DNA of 64,000 bases, from assembly GCF_002834295.1 (NCBI RefSeq), contig NZ_PISP01000003.1, positions 521,608 to 585,607 of the forward strand, in the 5' to 3' direction. Shown in pieces: positions 63,974 to 64,000 of this stretch. Within the stretch, counting starts at the first letter, position 1. Every line of letters starts with the position of its first letter. The DNA is from Rhodohalobacter barkolensis (GTDB lineage Bacteria > Bacteroidota > Rhodothermia > Balneolales > Balneolaceae). The notes beneath the pieces were generated by a model. That model saw nothing but the letters and a program-made list of their open reading frames with translations, did no database searches and was not told where the DNA came from. A program made the translations under genes and the position numbers.

Positions 63974-64000
63974 AAAGGATATGGTGTATTTACTCATCAC

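Overview
The window looks like a chromosomal segment of a Bacteroidota-type bacterium, most likely of the Balneolota (Balneolaceae, near Gracilimonas or Rhodohalobacter). This is inferred from gene content, not from a marker tree. The clues are a type IX secretion C-terminal sorting domain, an HU-type domain fused to a SPOR domain, DUF4199, a FtsK/ComB/GcvT/LolA neighbourhood, and many GC-rich hairpin repeats between genes. No rRNA, tRNA, CRISPR array, plasmid origin or phage structural gene was seen. The left edge cuts a histidine kinase, and the right edge lies just beyond an interrupted transposase gene.

Layout. 0-4 kb: sensor kinase, REC-PP2C phosphatase and convergent STAS protein, a partner-switching type signalling set. 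4-10 kb: gamma-glutamyltransferase with a SnoaL-like partner, GroES-like protein, metallo-hydrolase, P1 peptidase, patatin, acetyltransferase. 10.4-14.2 kb: an accessory strip of short + strand genes (DUF2089, Yip1-like, HigBA toxin-antitoxin, truncated DUF1059, thioesterase, GNAT) with two attC-like folded sites, resembling an integron cassette array without a visible integrase. 14.3-20 kb: thioredoxin, alcohol dehydrogenase (plus a fragment of a second copy), LprI-like protein, KatG. 20.6-32.9 kb: exported M14 and matrixin peptidases and a TamA-TamB pair. 33-35.4 kb: DUF559 nuclease inside an inverted-repeat element, Sco and PCuAC copper proteins, and a methyltransferase without a normal start codon. 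35.4-40.7 kb: outer-membrane barrel, HU, membrane-anchored HU-SPOR, ExbB, ExbD and TonB on one strand. 40.8-46.9 kb: flippase-like protein, LolA, FtsK, ComB, GcvT. 47-62.9 kb: Mrp, TlpA-like protein, a T9SS-sorted metalloprotease, TspO, PrfC, fasciclin, class V aminotransferase, DUF72, sodium:solute symporter, serine hydrolase, PQQ-type sugar dehydrogenase, nitrilase.

The most unusual aspect is the repeat population. At least four small-gene types sit inside or beside hairpin repeats: a DUF559 Vsr-like nuclease within ~30-bp terminal inverted repeats (32.98-33.44 kb), two four-helix-bundle (23S intervening-sequence type) proteins within two different repeat families (19.7-20.6 and 54.0-54.7 kb), and a Y1/RAYT-like transposase beside a mirror-ordered set of hairpins (63.0-64.0 kb). 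Gene-less relatives of these repeats are scattered through the window. Several lie in frame inside protein-coding genes: two in the histidine kinase (one an inverted pair, one a 33-bp palindrome) and one or two in the P1 peptidase. I propose that the DUF559-repeat unit is a small mobile element with MITE-like derivatives. Its movement is inference, not observation.
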